A stretch of 64,000 bases of DNA from an uncultured Gammaproteobacteria bacterium (GTDB taxonomy: Bacteria > Pseudomonadota > Gammaproteobacteria > Steroidobacterales > UBA11654), in NCBI GenBank assembly GCA_902595845.1, contig CACJRN010000003.1, positions 1 to 64,000 on the forward strand, read 5' to 3'. The notes under the pieces were generated by a model. The model did no database searches. It was not told the origin of the DNA and saw nothing but the letters and a program-made list of their open reading frames with translations. A program made the position numbers and the translations under genes. Positions 41,872-51,272 of this stretch are shown piece by piece (within the stretch, counting starts at the first letter, position 1; the number at the start of each line of letters is the position of its first letter).

Positions 41872-44052
41872 ATGAAAAGAATATTAATTAATGCGACTCA
41901 GCAAGAAGAGCTGAGAGTCGCAATGGTTGATGGTCAGAAACTCTATAACCTAGATATAGAATATGCTTCTGGCTCACAAAACAAAAATAATATATACAAA
42001 GGAAAAATAACTCGAATTGAGCCGAGTCTGGATTCTGTATTTGTTGATTTTGGCTCAGAAAAAAATGGATTTTTACCATTTAGAGAAATCTCAAGAGAAT
42101 ATTATTTAACCGAACCCATACCTGGTGAAAAGCACAACATCAAAAATCTATTTGAAGAGGGTCAAGAGATCGTTGTTCAAGTGGTTAAGGAAGAAAGAGG
42201 CACAAAAGGTGCTGCGCTAACCACTTATCTCAGTCTTGCTGGAAGATTCATGGTATTCAAGCCTAATAATTCAAAAGGAGGCGGTATATCAAGAAAAATC
42301 ACAGGCCGAGAAAGGCTTGATACTTTTGAGGTATTGGATCAACTGGATGCACCAGATGGTAGCAGTGTGATTGTTCGTACTGCAGGTGTTGGAAGACCAT
42401 TGATTGAATTGCAATGGGATCTTAACTACCTGGTAGGTATTTGGGATTCAATAAAGAAATTGGCATTGGATGCCAAAGCACCTGCACTGATTTTCAAAGA
42501 AAACAGTTTGATTGCCAGATCGATGAGAGATCATCTTGAAGATGACATAGGAGAAATCATCATTGATGATGAGGATACATATGAGAATTCAAAAAAATAC
42601 ATCAAACAAGTCAGCCCGAAAAACCTTAAAAAACTAAAGCATTATTCTGAAGCAACACCTTTATTCACCCGTTTTCAAATTGAAAACCAAATTGAATCAG
42701 CTTATTCGAATCAAGTGAGACTCCCTTCTGGAGGCACAGTTGTGATTGATTACACTGAAGCATTGATATCGATTGATATCAACTCTGGTAGAGCCACAAA
42801 AGAGTCAGACATCGAATCAACTGCCCTTCAAACAAACCTTGAGGCTGCGGAAGAAATTGCCAGGCAGTGTAGGTTGAGAGATATGGGTGGACTCATTGTT
42901 ATTGATTTCATTGATATGAGACAGTACAAAAATCAAAAAGCGATTGAAAATGCGATGAGAACAGCAGTAAGAAAAGATCGCGCAAGAGTCTCTGTTGGTG
43001 GTATTTCAAGATTCGGACTCATGGAGATGTCCAGACAACGACTCAGGCCTTCTCTGGATGATTCAGCCTATAAAATTTGCCCACATTGCAATGGAATAGG
43101 AAAAGTAAGAAGCACAGAATCCTTAGCGCTTTCTGTCCTGAGGCTGGTAGGCGAGGAAGCACGTAAGGAGAAAACAAAAAGTGTCATAGCAAATATACCG
43201 CCTGATGCTGCAAACTATCTCCACAATGAAAAAAGAGAATGGATCAATGAAATTGAAGAAAGAGAGAAGATCGATATCGTCTTGACCGCTGACCCAGAAC
43301 TTTCCAGTGTGAATTTTACCATTACTCGAGTCAGAACTGATGGGACTGAAATTCAAGGGGGTAGCAATACCCAAGCTCATTCCCATGGTGATGATAATAA
43401 AAAGAATGGATCAAGTAGTCGTCTGAATACAGAACACGAACCTGTAAAAGCTTGGGACATTGAGGACATGAGAGGACCAAATTTGATTGATAAGATTAAG
43501 TTCTGGTTCACTGCTCCAACGAAAAAGAAGAAGCCCTCAAAAAAGAAGAAGCAGCAACCGAGGAAAAAAGCTTCTGAGAAAAGATCAAGAAAATCTCACT
43601 CTTCATCAAGAGGCAAACCTAGATCCAATAAGAAGACAAAATCAGATGCTTCAAAAGCTGAGAAAGATAAAAAAAGAAAGAAGAAAGATCATTCTAAAGC
43701 GAATAAAAAAGCTTCTAAGAAACCATCTAAACAAAACAAAATAAAAGGTGATGAAAAAGATAGCAAGAAGAAGGTAACTAAAAAACCAACTAAGAAACCG
43801 CTCAAGAAAAAAGCAGAGCCTGAAGGTGACAAAAAGTCAGCAGATACAAAAAAAGCTGATGGCAGAAAGCCTAAACAAAGAAATAAAAAAGATGAAAAGA
43901 ATTCTCAGGTAAAGAAAAAAGAGTCGAAAACAAAGGTTGATAAAGAAATCAAAACCTCAGACTCAAAGAAAACCTCAACAAAAACTAAAAAATCTAGCAA
44001 AGCTACTAGCGATAAAGTTCTGCCTTGGGAAGATATCGTTCCTCCTAAATAA
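41872..44052 (+). CDS. rne: Ribonuclease E
   Basis: 726 residues. N-terminal S1 domain (YKGKITRIEPSLDSVFVDFG, about 42-61 onward), RNase H-like and DNase I-like parts with catalytic Asp302 (ISIDINSGRAT) and Asp345 (LIVIDFIDMRQY), and the Zn-link Cys403/Cys406 (CPHCNG), almost at E. coli positions. After about 535 comes an amphipathic helix (PNLIDKIKFWF) that should bind the membrane, then a Lys-rich disordered tail of about 170 residues that ends in VLPWEDIVPPK. The tail is far shorter than in E. coli (1061 aa) and very basic. It initiates mRNA decay and rRNA/tRNA processing. Confidence 0.97.
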   Translation: MKRILINATQQEELRVAMVDGQKLYNLDIEYASGSQNKNNIYKGKITRIEPSLDSVFVDFGSEKNGFLPFREISREYYLTEPIPGEKHNIKNLFEEGQEIVVQVVKEERGTKGAALTTYLSLAGRFMVFKPNNSKGGGISRKITGRERLDTFEVLDQLDAPDGSSVIVRTAGVGRPLIELQWDLNYLVGIWDSIKKLALDAKAPALIFKENSLIARSMRDHLEDDIGEIIIDDEDTYENSKKYIKQVSPKNLKKLKHYSEATPLFTRFQIENQIESAYSNQVRLPSGGTVVIDYTEALISIDINSGRATKESDIESTALQTNLEAAEEIARQCRLRDMGGLIVIDFIDMRQYKNQKAIENAMRTAVRKDRARVSVGGISRFGLMEMSRQRLRPSLDDSAYKICPHCNGIGKVRSTESLALSVLRLVGEEARKEKTKSVIANIPPDAANYLHNEKREWINEIEEREKIDIVLTADPELSSVNFTITRVRTDGTEIQGGSNTQAHSHGDDNKKNGSSSRLNTEHEPVKAWDIEDMRGPNLIDKIKFWFTAPTKKKKPSKKKKQQPRKKASEKRSRKSHSSSRGKPRSNKKTKSDASKAEKDKKRKKKDHSKANKKASKKPSKQNKIKGDEKDSKKKVTKKPTKKPLKKKAEPEGDKKSADTKKADGRKPKQRNKKDEKNSQVKKKESKTKVDKEIKTSDSKKTSTKTKKSSKATSDKVLPWEDIVPPK

Positions 44053-44526
44053 TCAGTATATATCCTCGTAGAGTGCTTCAATGGCTTCTTCGAGGATATC
44101 GAGGACATCTTCAAAGCCTCGATCGCCACCATAATAAGGATCTGGAACCTCATCAAATGAATGTTCTGGCAAATAATCGAGCATTAATTTAATTTTATGC
44201 TTGTAATCATCTGGACATAAACGCATCAAGTTCTCTCGATTCAAATTATCCATTACTAAAATCAAATCATAATATTCAAAATCTGAAGACTTGATCTTTC
44301 TAGATCGAAGCTTTGAAAGATCAATCCCTCTTTTTGCTGCAGCCTGCTGTGATCTTATGTCTGGCGAATGTCCTAAATGATAGTCATGTGTTCCGCAGGA
44401 ATCGATCTCAAATTCTTGCGAGGTATTCTCTGCATTCACTTTTTCAATCAATAAGCCTTCTGCAGTTGGTGAACGACAGATATTCCCCATACATACAAAA
44501 AGTATCCGATGTTTTTGCTCAGTCAT
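44053..44526 (-). CDS. Low-molecular-weight protein tyrosine phosphatase
   Basis: 157 residues. The P-loop FVCMGNICRSPTAEG has C12-x5-R18, and the general acid loop DPYYGG is near 125. It is the last gene of the lolC-lolE-lolD-msbA-lpxK-kdsB transcript and overlaps kdsB as ATGA. Such enzymes may act on tyrosine kinases of polysaccharide export (Wzb-like), but no kinase gene is present here. Its stop directly abuts the rne stop on the other strand. Confidence 0.95.
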   Translation of the reverse strand: MTEQKHRILFVCMGNICRSPTAEGLLIEKVNAENTSQEFEIDSCGTHDYHLGHSPDIRSQQAAAKRGIDLSKLRSRKIKSSDFEYYDLILVMDNLNRENLMRLCPDDYKHKIKLMLDYLPEHSFDEVPDPYYGGDRGFEDVLDILEEAIEALYEDIY

Positions 44527-45236
44527 TCTAAGATCGATTGAACCCTGATTAAATCATCTGGCGTATCAACATCTGGACCAGGAATGGATTCAGCTTCTTC
44601 CACTTTAATACTCATATTCAATGAATACGCCCTGAGTTGTTCAAGTTTCTCTTTTTTCTCATCTTCACTTTGAGGTGAAAGACTGAACTTTCTTAAAGTG
44701 GCAACTCTGTATGCATATATGCCTATGTGGCGATGCAACCTCTCAAGTTCATGATTGACATCTATCTTTCTCTTAAAGAATAGAGCTTCATTTGTTTTTG
44801 AATCGCTTAAAACCTTAACAACATTGGGATCAGTGATTTCTTGATCTAGAATCGGAACTGAAAGTGTTGCTATATCACAATCACCCATCATTTGAGCTAT
44901 TTGATTGATATTCTCACTTGGCATTAAGGGGTTGTCACCTTGTAAGTTAACAATAACCCGATCATCACTCCAATTGCGATTTTTGCAAACCTCGAATACC
45001 CGATCAGTGCCCGATTTGTGATCCATACTGGTCATTTCAACATCTGCACCAAATGATTCAGCGATCGAGGCAATCTCTTCTGAATCAGTGGCAATCAATA
45101 CAATTTTGGCATCACTTGCTATCGCTTTTTCATAAACCCAACGAATCAGTGGCTTGCCATTTATCATTGCCAACGCTTTCTTTGGTAATCTCTTTGAGTC
45201 CAGTCTTGAGGGTATTACAACATTAAATTCATTCAT
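44523..45236 (-). CDS. kdsB: 3-deoxy-manno-octulosonate cytidylyltransferase
   Basis: 237 residues. VVIPSRLDSKRLPKKALAMI is the nucleotide-binding start of CMP-Kdo synthetases, followed by DHKSGTDRVFEV, NLQGDNPLMP and HIGIYAYRV. It activates Kdo for lipopolysaccharide core synthesis. ATGA overlaps exist with both lpxK upstream and the phosphatase downstream, placing it in the lipid A biosynthesis/transport operon. Confidence 0.97.
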   Translation of the reverse strand: MNEFNVVIPSRLDSKRLPKKALAMINGKPLIRWVYEKAIASDAKIVLIATDSEEIASIAESFGADVEMTSMDHKSGTDRVFEVCKNRNWSDDRVIVNLQGDNPLMPSENINQIAQMMGDCDIATLSVPILDQEITDPNVVKVLSDSKTNEALFFKRKIDVNHELERLHRHIGIYAYRVATLRKFSLSPQSEDEKKEKLEQLRAYSLNMSIKVEEAESIPGPDVDTPDDLIRVQSILE

Positions 45237-46243
45237 TCCATGATACCTTGAATCTGCCTGATCAGAATTTGCTCTTCTGAATGATCAATAGACATTTCTG
45301 GAATCAATTCCCATGTCTCTCGAGGCAAGTCATCTTTTGAGTATTTTACCAAGTCTTTTGGTGTTAAAAATATTGTTCTGCTTTTAATGTCATCTATTGA
45401 GCTTAGATCAGCGGTCTCGTGGTCAGCAACATCGATGGATTCAACTTTGATATCAAGATTAATCAATTTCTCTTGCAAGGCATCTGGATCACCAATACCT
45501 GCGATCAGTAATATATCTCTGTTTGCAAAATCCTCCATGGGTCGCACTTCCCCATCATGGATATTTTTGACTTCTCTATTCAGGATTTCAAAGCTGATTA
45601 TATTCTTCATATTTAGATCTTGGTCGATCTGTTTACCATTGATTAAGAGTAAATCGAGTGAATCAAGCCTTTCAATTCTCTCTCTCAAAGGTCCAGCTGG
45701 AAGCAGATATCGATTGCCAAATCCGCGATTAGAAGAAACTACAGCAAATTCTATATCTCTCCCCAATCCATAGTGTTGCAGACCATCATCAGAAAGAATA
45801 ACATCGACACCTCGATCAAAGAGTAAATTTGCTGCAAGCAATTTTTTTTTACAAACGCAAACCATTGAATCTGTATGTTTTGATAGGTAAACAGCCTCAT
45901 CACCAAAATCTTCGGCCTTGCTTTTTTTATCGAGAATGAATGGTTTTGAACTTGATTTTTTTCCTCTATAACCTCTCGATATAATCCCTACTTTCTTACC
46001 CAAATGGGAAAGTGTATTTGCTAAATATAAGGTGAAAGGAGTTTTACCTGTTCCCCCAACATTAATATTGCCAATTATGATCACGGGAATTTCAGGTTTA
46101 CTGGTTGAAAAAATACCAAGATCATAAAGCGATCTTCTTACTTTTAATAAAATTCCATAGACCACTGAGAGACCAATCAAAAAATTGGGTGGCTTTTTAT
46201 CTCGATACCAAATGTTTTCTAAAATTTTGACAATTCTAATCAT
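45233..46243 (-). CDS. lpxK: Tetraacyldisaccharide 4'-kinase
   Basis: 336 residues from ATG 46243; the longer reading starts inside msbA. The P-loop GNINVGGTGKTPF (about 54-66), DDGLQHYGL and RDILLIAGIGDP match LpxK, the inner-membrane enzyme that adds the 4' phosphate of lipid A. The start overlaps the msbA stop by eight bases. Order msbA-lpxK-kdsB is common in gammaproteobacteria. Confidence 0.96.
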   Translation of the reverse strand: MIRIVKILENIWYRDKKPPNFLIGLSVVYGILLKVRRSLYDLGIFSTSKPEIPVIIIGNINVGGTGKTPFTLYLANTLSHLGKKVGIISRGYRGKKSSSKPFILDKKSKAEDFGDEAVYLSKHTDSMVCVCKKKLLAANLLFDRGVDVILSDDGLQHYGLGRDIEFAVVSSNRGFGNRYLLPAGPLRERIERLDSLDLLLINGKQIDQDLNMKNIISFEILNREVKNIHDGEVRPMEDFANRDILLIAGIGDPDALQEKLINLDIKVESIDVADHETADLSSIDDIKSRTIFLTPKDLVKYSKDDLPRETWELIPEMSIDHSEEQILIRQIQGIME

Positions 46244-47969
46244 TGAACTGCATTTTATACAAAAGAGAATATTCTCCATCTTGGCTTAATAAATCTTGAT
46301 GAGTGCCCTCTTCAACAATTTTTCCATCTGAGAGAACCAATATTCGATCTGCTTTCTCAATTGTACTTAGTCTATGAGCAATGATAAAAGTTGTCCTATT
46401 TTCCATCAATCGGTCAAAAGCCTTCTGAATGAGTTTCTCACTCTCTGAATCAAGTGCAGAAGTTGCCTCATCTAGAATCAATATAGGTGCATCTTTTAGC
46501 AATGCTCTGGCTATGGCGATTCTTTGTCTCTGTCCGCCTGAAAGCAAGATTCCCTGATCACCGACTTTAGTTTGCAGTCCATCTGGTAGATCATGAATAA
46601 ACTCATCAATATGAGAAGCTTTAACTGCATCTGTGATTTCCTGATTTGAATGTCCGCCGTAAATGATGTTGTTCTCAATTGTGTCATTGAAAAGGGTGAC
46701 CTCTTGTGTCACCAAACTGATATTCGATCTGAGTGATTCAAGCGTATATTCTTCTATCTGTATACCATCAATCTCAATAGAGCCTTTTTCAACATCATAA
46801 AATCTTGGAATAAGGTTCACAAAAGTGGTCTTTCCACTTCCAGATTTTCCAACTATTGCAATTGTTTGCCCTGCTTTAATATTTGTATTGATATTTTTTA
46901 AGGTTTCTTTTTCTGAGCCATAAGAGAAATTTACATCCTTGAAATGGACAGCACCAATTAGCTTTTGAGCATCTTTGGTTCCTCTATCTATCTCATTCCG
47001 TTCATCCAATAATGAAAAAATACTAGCGGCGGCAGCTATGCCTCTTTGAATCATGGCATTGACATTCGTGAGTCGTTTCAATGGTGTCATGAGTAAAACC
47101 ATCGCAGTTATAAATCCACTGAAATCTCCAACTGTCATTGAGCCTTTTACTTCATCTAAGGTTGCCACATATACAACGCCTGCAACCCCAAGAGATGCTA
47201 CAAAGATGGTTAATGCATCTCCAATTGCTTTGGTTCTAAGAAGCTTCATGTGATGACGCCTATTCACTTCATTGATTTCACCAAATTTGACTTCCTCATT
47301 TTCTTGTCCATTAAAAATCTTAATAATTCGATGATTTTGAAGTATCTCCTTTATTGAATGTGTCACATCCCCCATCGAATCCTGAATTCGTTCACTGTAT
47401 CTTCTGAAGAGTGTGCTTAAGATTTTAACAATAAGTGCAATCACAGGCGCTGCAGTGAAGATTACAGCAGACAACATTGGGCTGAGATAGACCATGTAAA
47501 TCGTCAAGGCTATGATCGTGAGGGTGTCACGTATCAATACTGTCAAAACATTTGCTGTCGATTCTGAAACTTGCTCTATGTTAAATATAACTTTTGAAAG
47601 CAAATCTGCATTGGACTTTTGATCCAAAAATGATGTGGGCAAGTAAAGGAATTTCTTGTACACATCTGATCTTATTCTTCGAATGACATGCCTGCTGATC
47701 CAGGACATATTGTATGTTGAAAAGAAGCCTGATACCCCTCGAACAAAAAAAATGATGATCACGCCAACTGGCAATAACCACTTAAGGTCTGCTGACTCAA
47801 ATGACTCTACATTGCCGGCAAAACTATCGGTCAGAACCTTTATCAGAAAGGCGAATCCTGTATCGGTGATTGCAAAAATTAGCATGGCCAAAGCACCGAT
47901 TGTAAAAACAAGCCAGTATTTCTTGCCGTATTCCAGTAATCTTAAATATGTTTGTAACCCATTGTCCAT
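46236..47969 (-). CDS. msbA: Lipid A export ABC transporter MsbA
   Basis: 577 residues from ATG 47969 (a TTG at 47990 is less likely). Six spans in the first 320 residues, then the ATPase domain: Walker A VGKSGSGKTTFVNLI, Q-loop SLVTQEVTLFNDT, signature LLSGGQRQRIAIARA and Walker B PILILDEATSALD. It flips lipid A-core across the inner membrane. It lies downstream of lolCED in the same direction, and lpxK overlaps its end. Confidence 0.96.
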   Translation of the reverse strand: MDNGLQTYLRLLEYGKKYWLVFTIGALAMLIFAITDTGFAFLIKVLTDSFAGNVESFESADLKWLLPVGVIIIFFVRGVSGFFSTYNMSWISRHVIRRIRSDVYKKFLYLPTSFLDQKSNADLLSKVIFNIEQVSESTANVLTVLIRDTLTIIALTIYMVYLSPMLSAVIFTAAPVIALIVKILSTLFRRYSERIQDSMGDVTHSIKEILQNHRIIKIFNGQENEEVKFGEINEVNRRHHMKLLRTKAIGDALTIFVASLGVAGVVYVATLDEVKGSMTVGDFSGFITAMVLLMTPLKRLTNVNAMIQRGIAAAASIFSLLDERNEIDRGTKDAQKLIGAVHFKDVNFSYGSEKETLKNINTNIKAGQTIAIVGKSGSGKTTFVNLIPRFYDVEKGSIEIDGIQIEEYTLESLRSNISLVTQEVTLFNDTIENNIIYGGHSNQEITDAVKASHIDEFIHDLPDGLQTKVGDQGILLSGGQRQRIAIARALLKDAPILILDEATSALDSESEKLIQKAFDRLMENRTTFIIAHRLSTIEKADRILVLSDGKIVEEGTHQDLLSQDGEYSLLYKMQFND

Positions 47970-48039
47970 AATTGGCTCATTATACGTCAATCAAAAGATA
48001 GAAATAGTCCTCATAATGTGTTGATATTATGAAGTTTTT

Positions 48040-48717
48040 TTATTTTCTGACCAGAATACCTCCATCAAGTTTATAAACCACGGACATCTTTTCAGCCAAT
48101 GTTTGATCATGTGTAACAAGTATCAAACCAGAGCCGGCAGTGTCTCTCAATTCCATAAACTGATTAAATATGTTTGTTGATGCCTTTGGATCCAGATTTC
48201 CCGTTGGTTCATCGGCAAGTATGAATTGTGGCTCAGTGACCAAGGCTCTTGCTATCGCAACCCTTTGGCATTCTCCTCCTGAAAGCTCATTTGGTTTATG
48301 ATTGAGTCGATGATGCATTCCAATTTTTTCCAAAATGCCTGCACTCTTTTTTCTACATTCTGTGATTGATTGATTCCTTACCAGTAGAGGCATCATGACA
48401 TTCTCGAGTGCAGTAAACTCAGGAATCAAATGATGAAATTGATATATAAAACCAAAATATTGATTCCTCAGTTTAGATTTTCTACTCTCTTTTGATTTTG
48501 ATTCATCCTCATCATTGATATTAACTGAGCCATCAGAAGGTGAGTCAAGCAGGCCGATGATTTGAAGCAATGTTGTTTTTCCACTACCAGATGGTCCAGT
48601 TATAGCAACTGTCTCGCCCGAATCAATATTAAAATTAACACCCTTGAGGACATCGACAGTGCTGTCTCCTTTCTGAAAAACTTTGTGCAGATTGTTAATC
48701 TTAATTTTCATACTCAT
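48040..48717 (-). CDS. lolD: Lipoprotein-releasing ABC ATPase LolD
   Basis: 225 residues. Walker A TGPSGSGKTTLLQIIG, Q-loop FIYQFHHLIPEFTALEN (the latter typical of LolD), signature ELSGGECQRVAIARAL and Walker B FILADEPTGNLD. It drives release of lipoproteins to LolA through the two permeases upstream. The start overlaps the upstream permease stop (ATGA). The second Met (48711) is an alternative. Confidence 0.97.
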   Translation of the reverse strand: MSMKIKINNLHKVFQKGDSTVDVLKGVNFNIDSGETVAITGPSGSGKTTLLQIIGLLDSPSDGSVNINDEDESKSKESRKSKLRNQYFGFIYQFHHLIPEFTALENVMMPLLVRNQSITECRKKSAGILEKIGMHHRLNHKPNELSGGECQRVAIARALVTEPQFILADEPTGNLDPKASTNIFNQFMELRDTAGSGLILVTHDQTLAEKMSVVYKLDGGILVRK

Positions 48718-49976
48718 TTAAATCGAATGTTCTTCATTAAAACAGCAGGATCGGTTTTAGTGGCGTTATATGCTGGTATCAAAGAGGATAATATTGATAG
48801 TATCACTGTAAAGACAGCGATTCGAATTGTCTGACTCCAATCAATTATACTTGGTATTTCAGCGAGGAAGTAGACCTCCGGCTGATAAAGTCTGATTGAT
48901 AACATTTCCTCGATTGAAAAAATGATCAATGACAGATTTTCACTCAGGATTACAGATAAGGAAATACCAATCGACAAACCGATGAGTCCAAAGAAAGTGC
49001 CGAGTGCAATGAATAGATAAAATATATTCCTTTTGTCATAACCCATTGCAATTAAGCTTGCGATACTGGAACGTTTTTCACTGATTAACATGCTTTGAGT
49101 TGAAATAATATTGAAGCAAGAAATTGCTAGGATGGACATGAGCACCAAAAATATGATCTTCCTCGTTAAATCCAAAGACCTAAAGAAATTTGGATTTTCT
49201 GATGACCAGTCACTTACCCATCCATTTACATTCATTGTTCTTGCAATCTCTTTTATTTTTGCCTGTGACAATGTGGGATCAATAAAATCAAAAGCATATC
49301 CAGTTACATTATCATTCATCTGCAGAAATATATTGGCATCCCTCATATCAGTGATGGCAATATTTTCATCTATCTCAAAAATGCCTGAATCAAAAATACC
49401 TGTGACAGTAAAATCTTTCATTCTTGGTAGGTTTCCAAATGGAAGAAGCACTTTTTCGCTGGTCAACAATCTTAATTTATCACCAATACTTACATTCATC
49501 TTTTGGGCAAGATCATTGCCAATGATAATCCTGAATGACTGATCAAATAGATTCTGATCATGTTCAACCAGAACTGTTTTGAGTTTTTCTTCAACTAAGT
49601 ATTCTCTATCCTCATAGGCAATTAAGCGGATTGGATTGATCATCTCATTGCTTAAAATCAATACATCTTCTTCTGAGAAAGCAGAATAGGACTGGATATC
49701 AGGATCATTTTCAAATATTTCAAAGAATGCATTGTTTAATTGACTCGCTTCTGCTGTTCTTATGCTTGCATGGGGTGTGAAATTGAGCATTCTCTCTTTG
49801 ATTTCAATTTGAAAACCGTTCATGACAGACATCACAGTTATGATCACACAAACTCCGAGTGAGATGCCAAGCAAACTCATGTAAGCAATACCTGAAGAGA
49901 ATGGATTCCCTCCTCTCTTGGTCAAGATAGATAAAAAGACTTTCCAACTGAGAAATATTTTAGGCTGCATACTCAT
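48714..49976 (-). CDS. Lipoprotein-releasing permease, LolC/LolE type (second)
   Basis: 420 residues, FtsX/MacB-type permease: one N-terminal span (about 25-50), a large periplasmic domain (50-280), and three C-terminal spans. The SVMNGFQIEIKERMLNFTPHASI segment after the first span is the LolC/E hallmark, and the periplasmic part probably holds the LolA hook. ATGA overlaps with both neighbours. Whether it is LolC or LolE cannot be decided from motifs alone. Confidence 0.93.
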   Translation of the reverse strand: MSMQPKIFLSWKVFLSILTKRGGNPFSSGIAYMSLLGISLGVCVIITVMSVMNGFQIEIKERMLNFTPHASIRTAEASQLNNAFFEIFENDPDIQSYSAFSEEDVLILSNEMINPIRLIAYEDREYLVEEKLKTVLVEHDQNLFDQSFRIIIGNDLAQKMNVSIGDKLRLLTSEKVLLPFGNLPRMKDFTVTGIFDSGIFEIDENIAITDMRDANIFLQMNDNVTGYAFDFIDPTLSQAKIKEIARTMNVNGWVSDWSSENPNFFRSLDLTRKIIFLVLMSILAISCFNIISTQSMLISEKRSSIASLIAMGYDKRNIFYLFIALGTFFGLIGLSIGISLSVILSENLSLIIFSIEEMLSIRLYQPEVYFLAEIPSIIDWSQTIRIAVFTVILSILSSLIPAYNATKTDPAVLMKNIRFK

Positions 49977-51169
49977 GAGCGATAAAGACGCATAAGGTCA
50001 GGGACAGAATATCTTGAGGTTATTCTGCTGGGTAAGTAAGAAGCCAGAAGGCCAATGAAGACTGTCGCCGTACAGATCCAAATGAATTCATGTAACTTGA
50101 TGACATAAGGCATCGTATCAAGGATATATAAGCCTGGTGGAAAAAAATCAAAATTAAAGATATTTCTGCTGATTTCCTCAATATGATTGAGATTGAAAAG
50201 CACTGCCAAAGAAAGCATCAGTCCTAAAAGAATCCCTATAAAATTTGCAATACAACCTTGAATCAAAAAGATTTGTGTGACATCTCTCTGGTTGTATCCC
50301 AAAGATTTGAGAATCGCTATGTCTCCTTTTTTGCTCTCTATCGTCATTGAGATCATTACCATAACATTGAATATAGCGATTAAAACGACCAAGAAAAGCA
50401 AACCAATCATCACCGCTTTTTCGATCAGGATGGCCCTAAAAAGATTCTCATTTTTTTCAATCCAATCTGTGATTTCATATTGATATGATCCAATAATCGG
50501 CTCAATTTTTGTAGTCATCGATTCAATATCAAAAGGGTCTTTCAGCCAGAGAATCGTATGATTCTCCTTCTTATTTTCACTGTCCAAATTTTTAAATGTC
50601 TCACTGTTTACGACAATTTCTAAAGGATTGGCTCCCATCTCCTTCTCTGTATGAAATCCTATCACTCGAAATGAGGGGGCATTTCCTAGGGTGAGCCTAT
50701 TGTTCATGACACGTGGGATACTGATGGTTAAATAGCTACCATATTCAATATCTAGGACTCCTGCCAAAGACTCATCAATCATTGCTTCATTATTACCAAG
50801 GATCAATGTTGATGTTTCAGAGTGGGAATAAGACCTGATTTCAACGGCTTGTATCAGAAAGTCAGATTCAGCAATTGCACTGATTTTTGAATAAGATTTA
50901 CATTTGAGTAAATCAGAGAATTCTAAATCACTGCAAGAGATAATCATCGAGTCTGAATCAGATTGATTTTGTAGCATGAGGTGTGGTTCAGATTTAAGAA
51001 TTTTATTGTAAATCTCTTCCTGAAATCCATTCATTACAGAAAGAACGATCAATACCGATGCGAGTCCAATTGCAATTGCAAATGAAGAGACCCAATTCAC
51101 AATTGGAATATAGCGCTTATCCAGCTGTTTACTGAACAAACGAAGTGCTATGAATAACTTACCTCTCAA
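49973..51169 (-). CDS. Lipoprotein-releasing permease, LolC/LolE type (first)
   Basis: 398 residues with a TTG start at 51169; no ATG exists before the first span. The same build as the next gene, with LSVMNGFQEEIYNKILKSEPHLML, a periplasmic domain and three terminal spans. With LolD and the second permease it forms LolCDE, which pulls sorted lipoproteins out of the inner membrane. The operon order permease, permease, ATPase differs from E. coli lolC-lolD-lolE. It is divergent from mfd, a neighbour in E. coli also. Confidence 0.94.
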   Translation of the reverse strand: MRGKLFIALRLFSKQLDKRYIPIVNWVSSFAIAIGLASVLIVLSVMNGFQEEIYNKILKSEPHLMLQNQSDSDSMIISCSDLEFSDLLKCKSYSKISAIAESDFLIQAVEIRSYSHSETSTLILGNNEAMIDESLAGVLDIEYGSYLTISIPRVMNNRLTLGNAPSFRVIGFHTEKEMGANPLEIVVNSETFKNLDSENKKENHTILWLKDPFDIESMTTKIEPIIGSYQYEITDWIEKNENLFRAILIEKAVMIGLLFLVVLIAIFNVMVMISMTIESKKGDIAILKSLGYNQRDVTQIFLIQGCIANFIGILLGLMLSLAVLFNLNHIEEISRNIFNFDFFPPGLYILDTMPYVIKLHEFIWICTATVFIGLLASYLPSRITSRYSVPDLMRLYRS

Positions 51170-51272
51170 TTATCTACTCTAAAAAAATTATATAAATCAT
51201 GATAATCGGTTATCTGACTAAAGACGAAATAATTCATCGACTTTATGGAATAATACAACCCGTCAATGAATC

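Noticed and set aside
43500-44000. Apparent tandem repeat in the 3' part of rne
   Set aside because: The AAG/AAA richness comes from the lysine-rich tail; no fixed repeat unit is present.
47970-47990. TTGACG directly followed by TATAAT before msbA
   Set aside because: The two hexamers are adjacent with no spacer, so they cannot serve as one promoter; msbA is likely transcribed with lolD.
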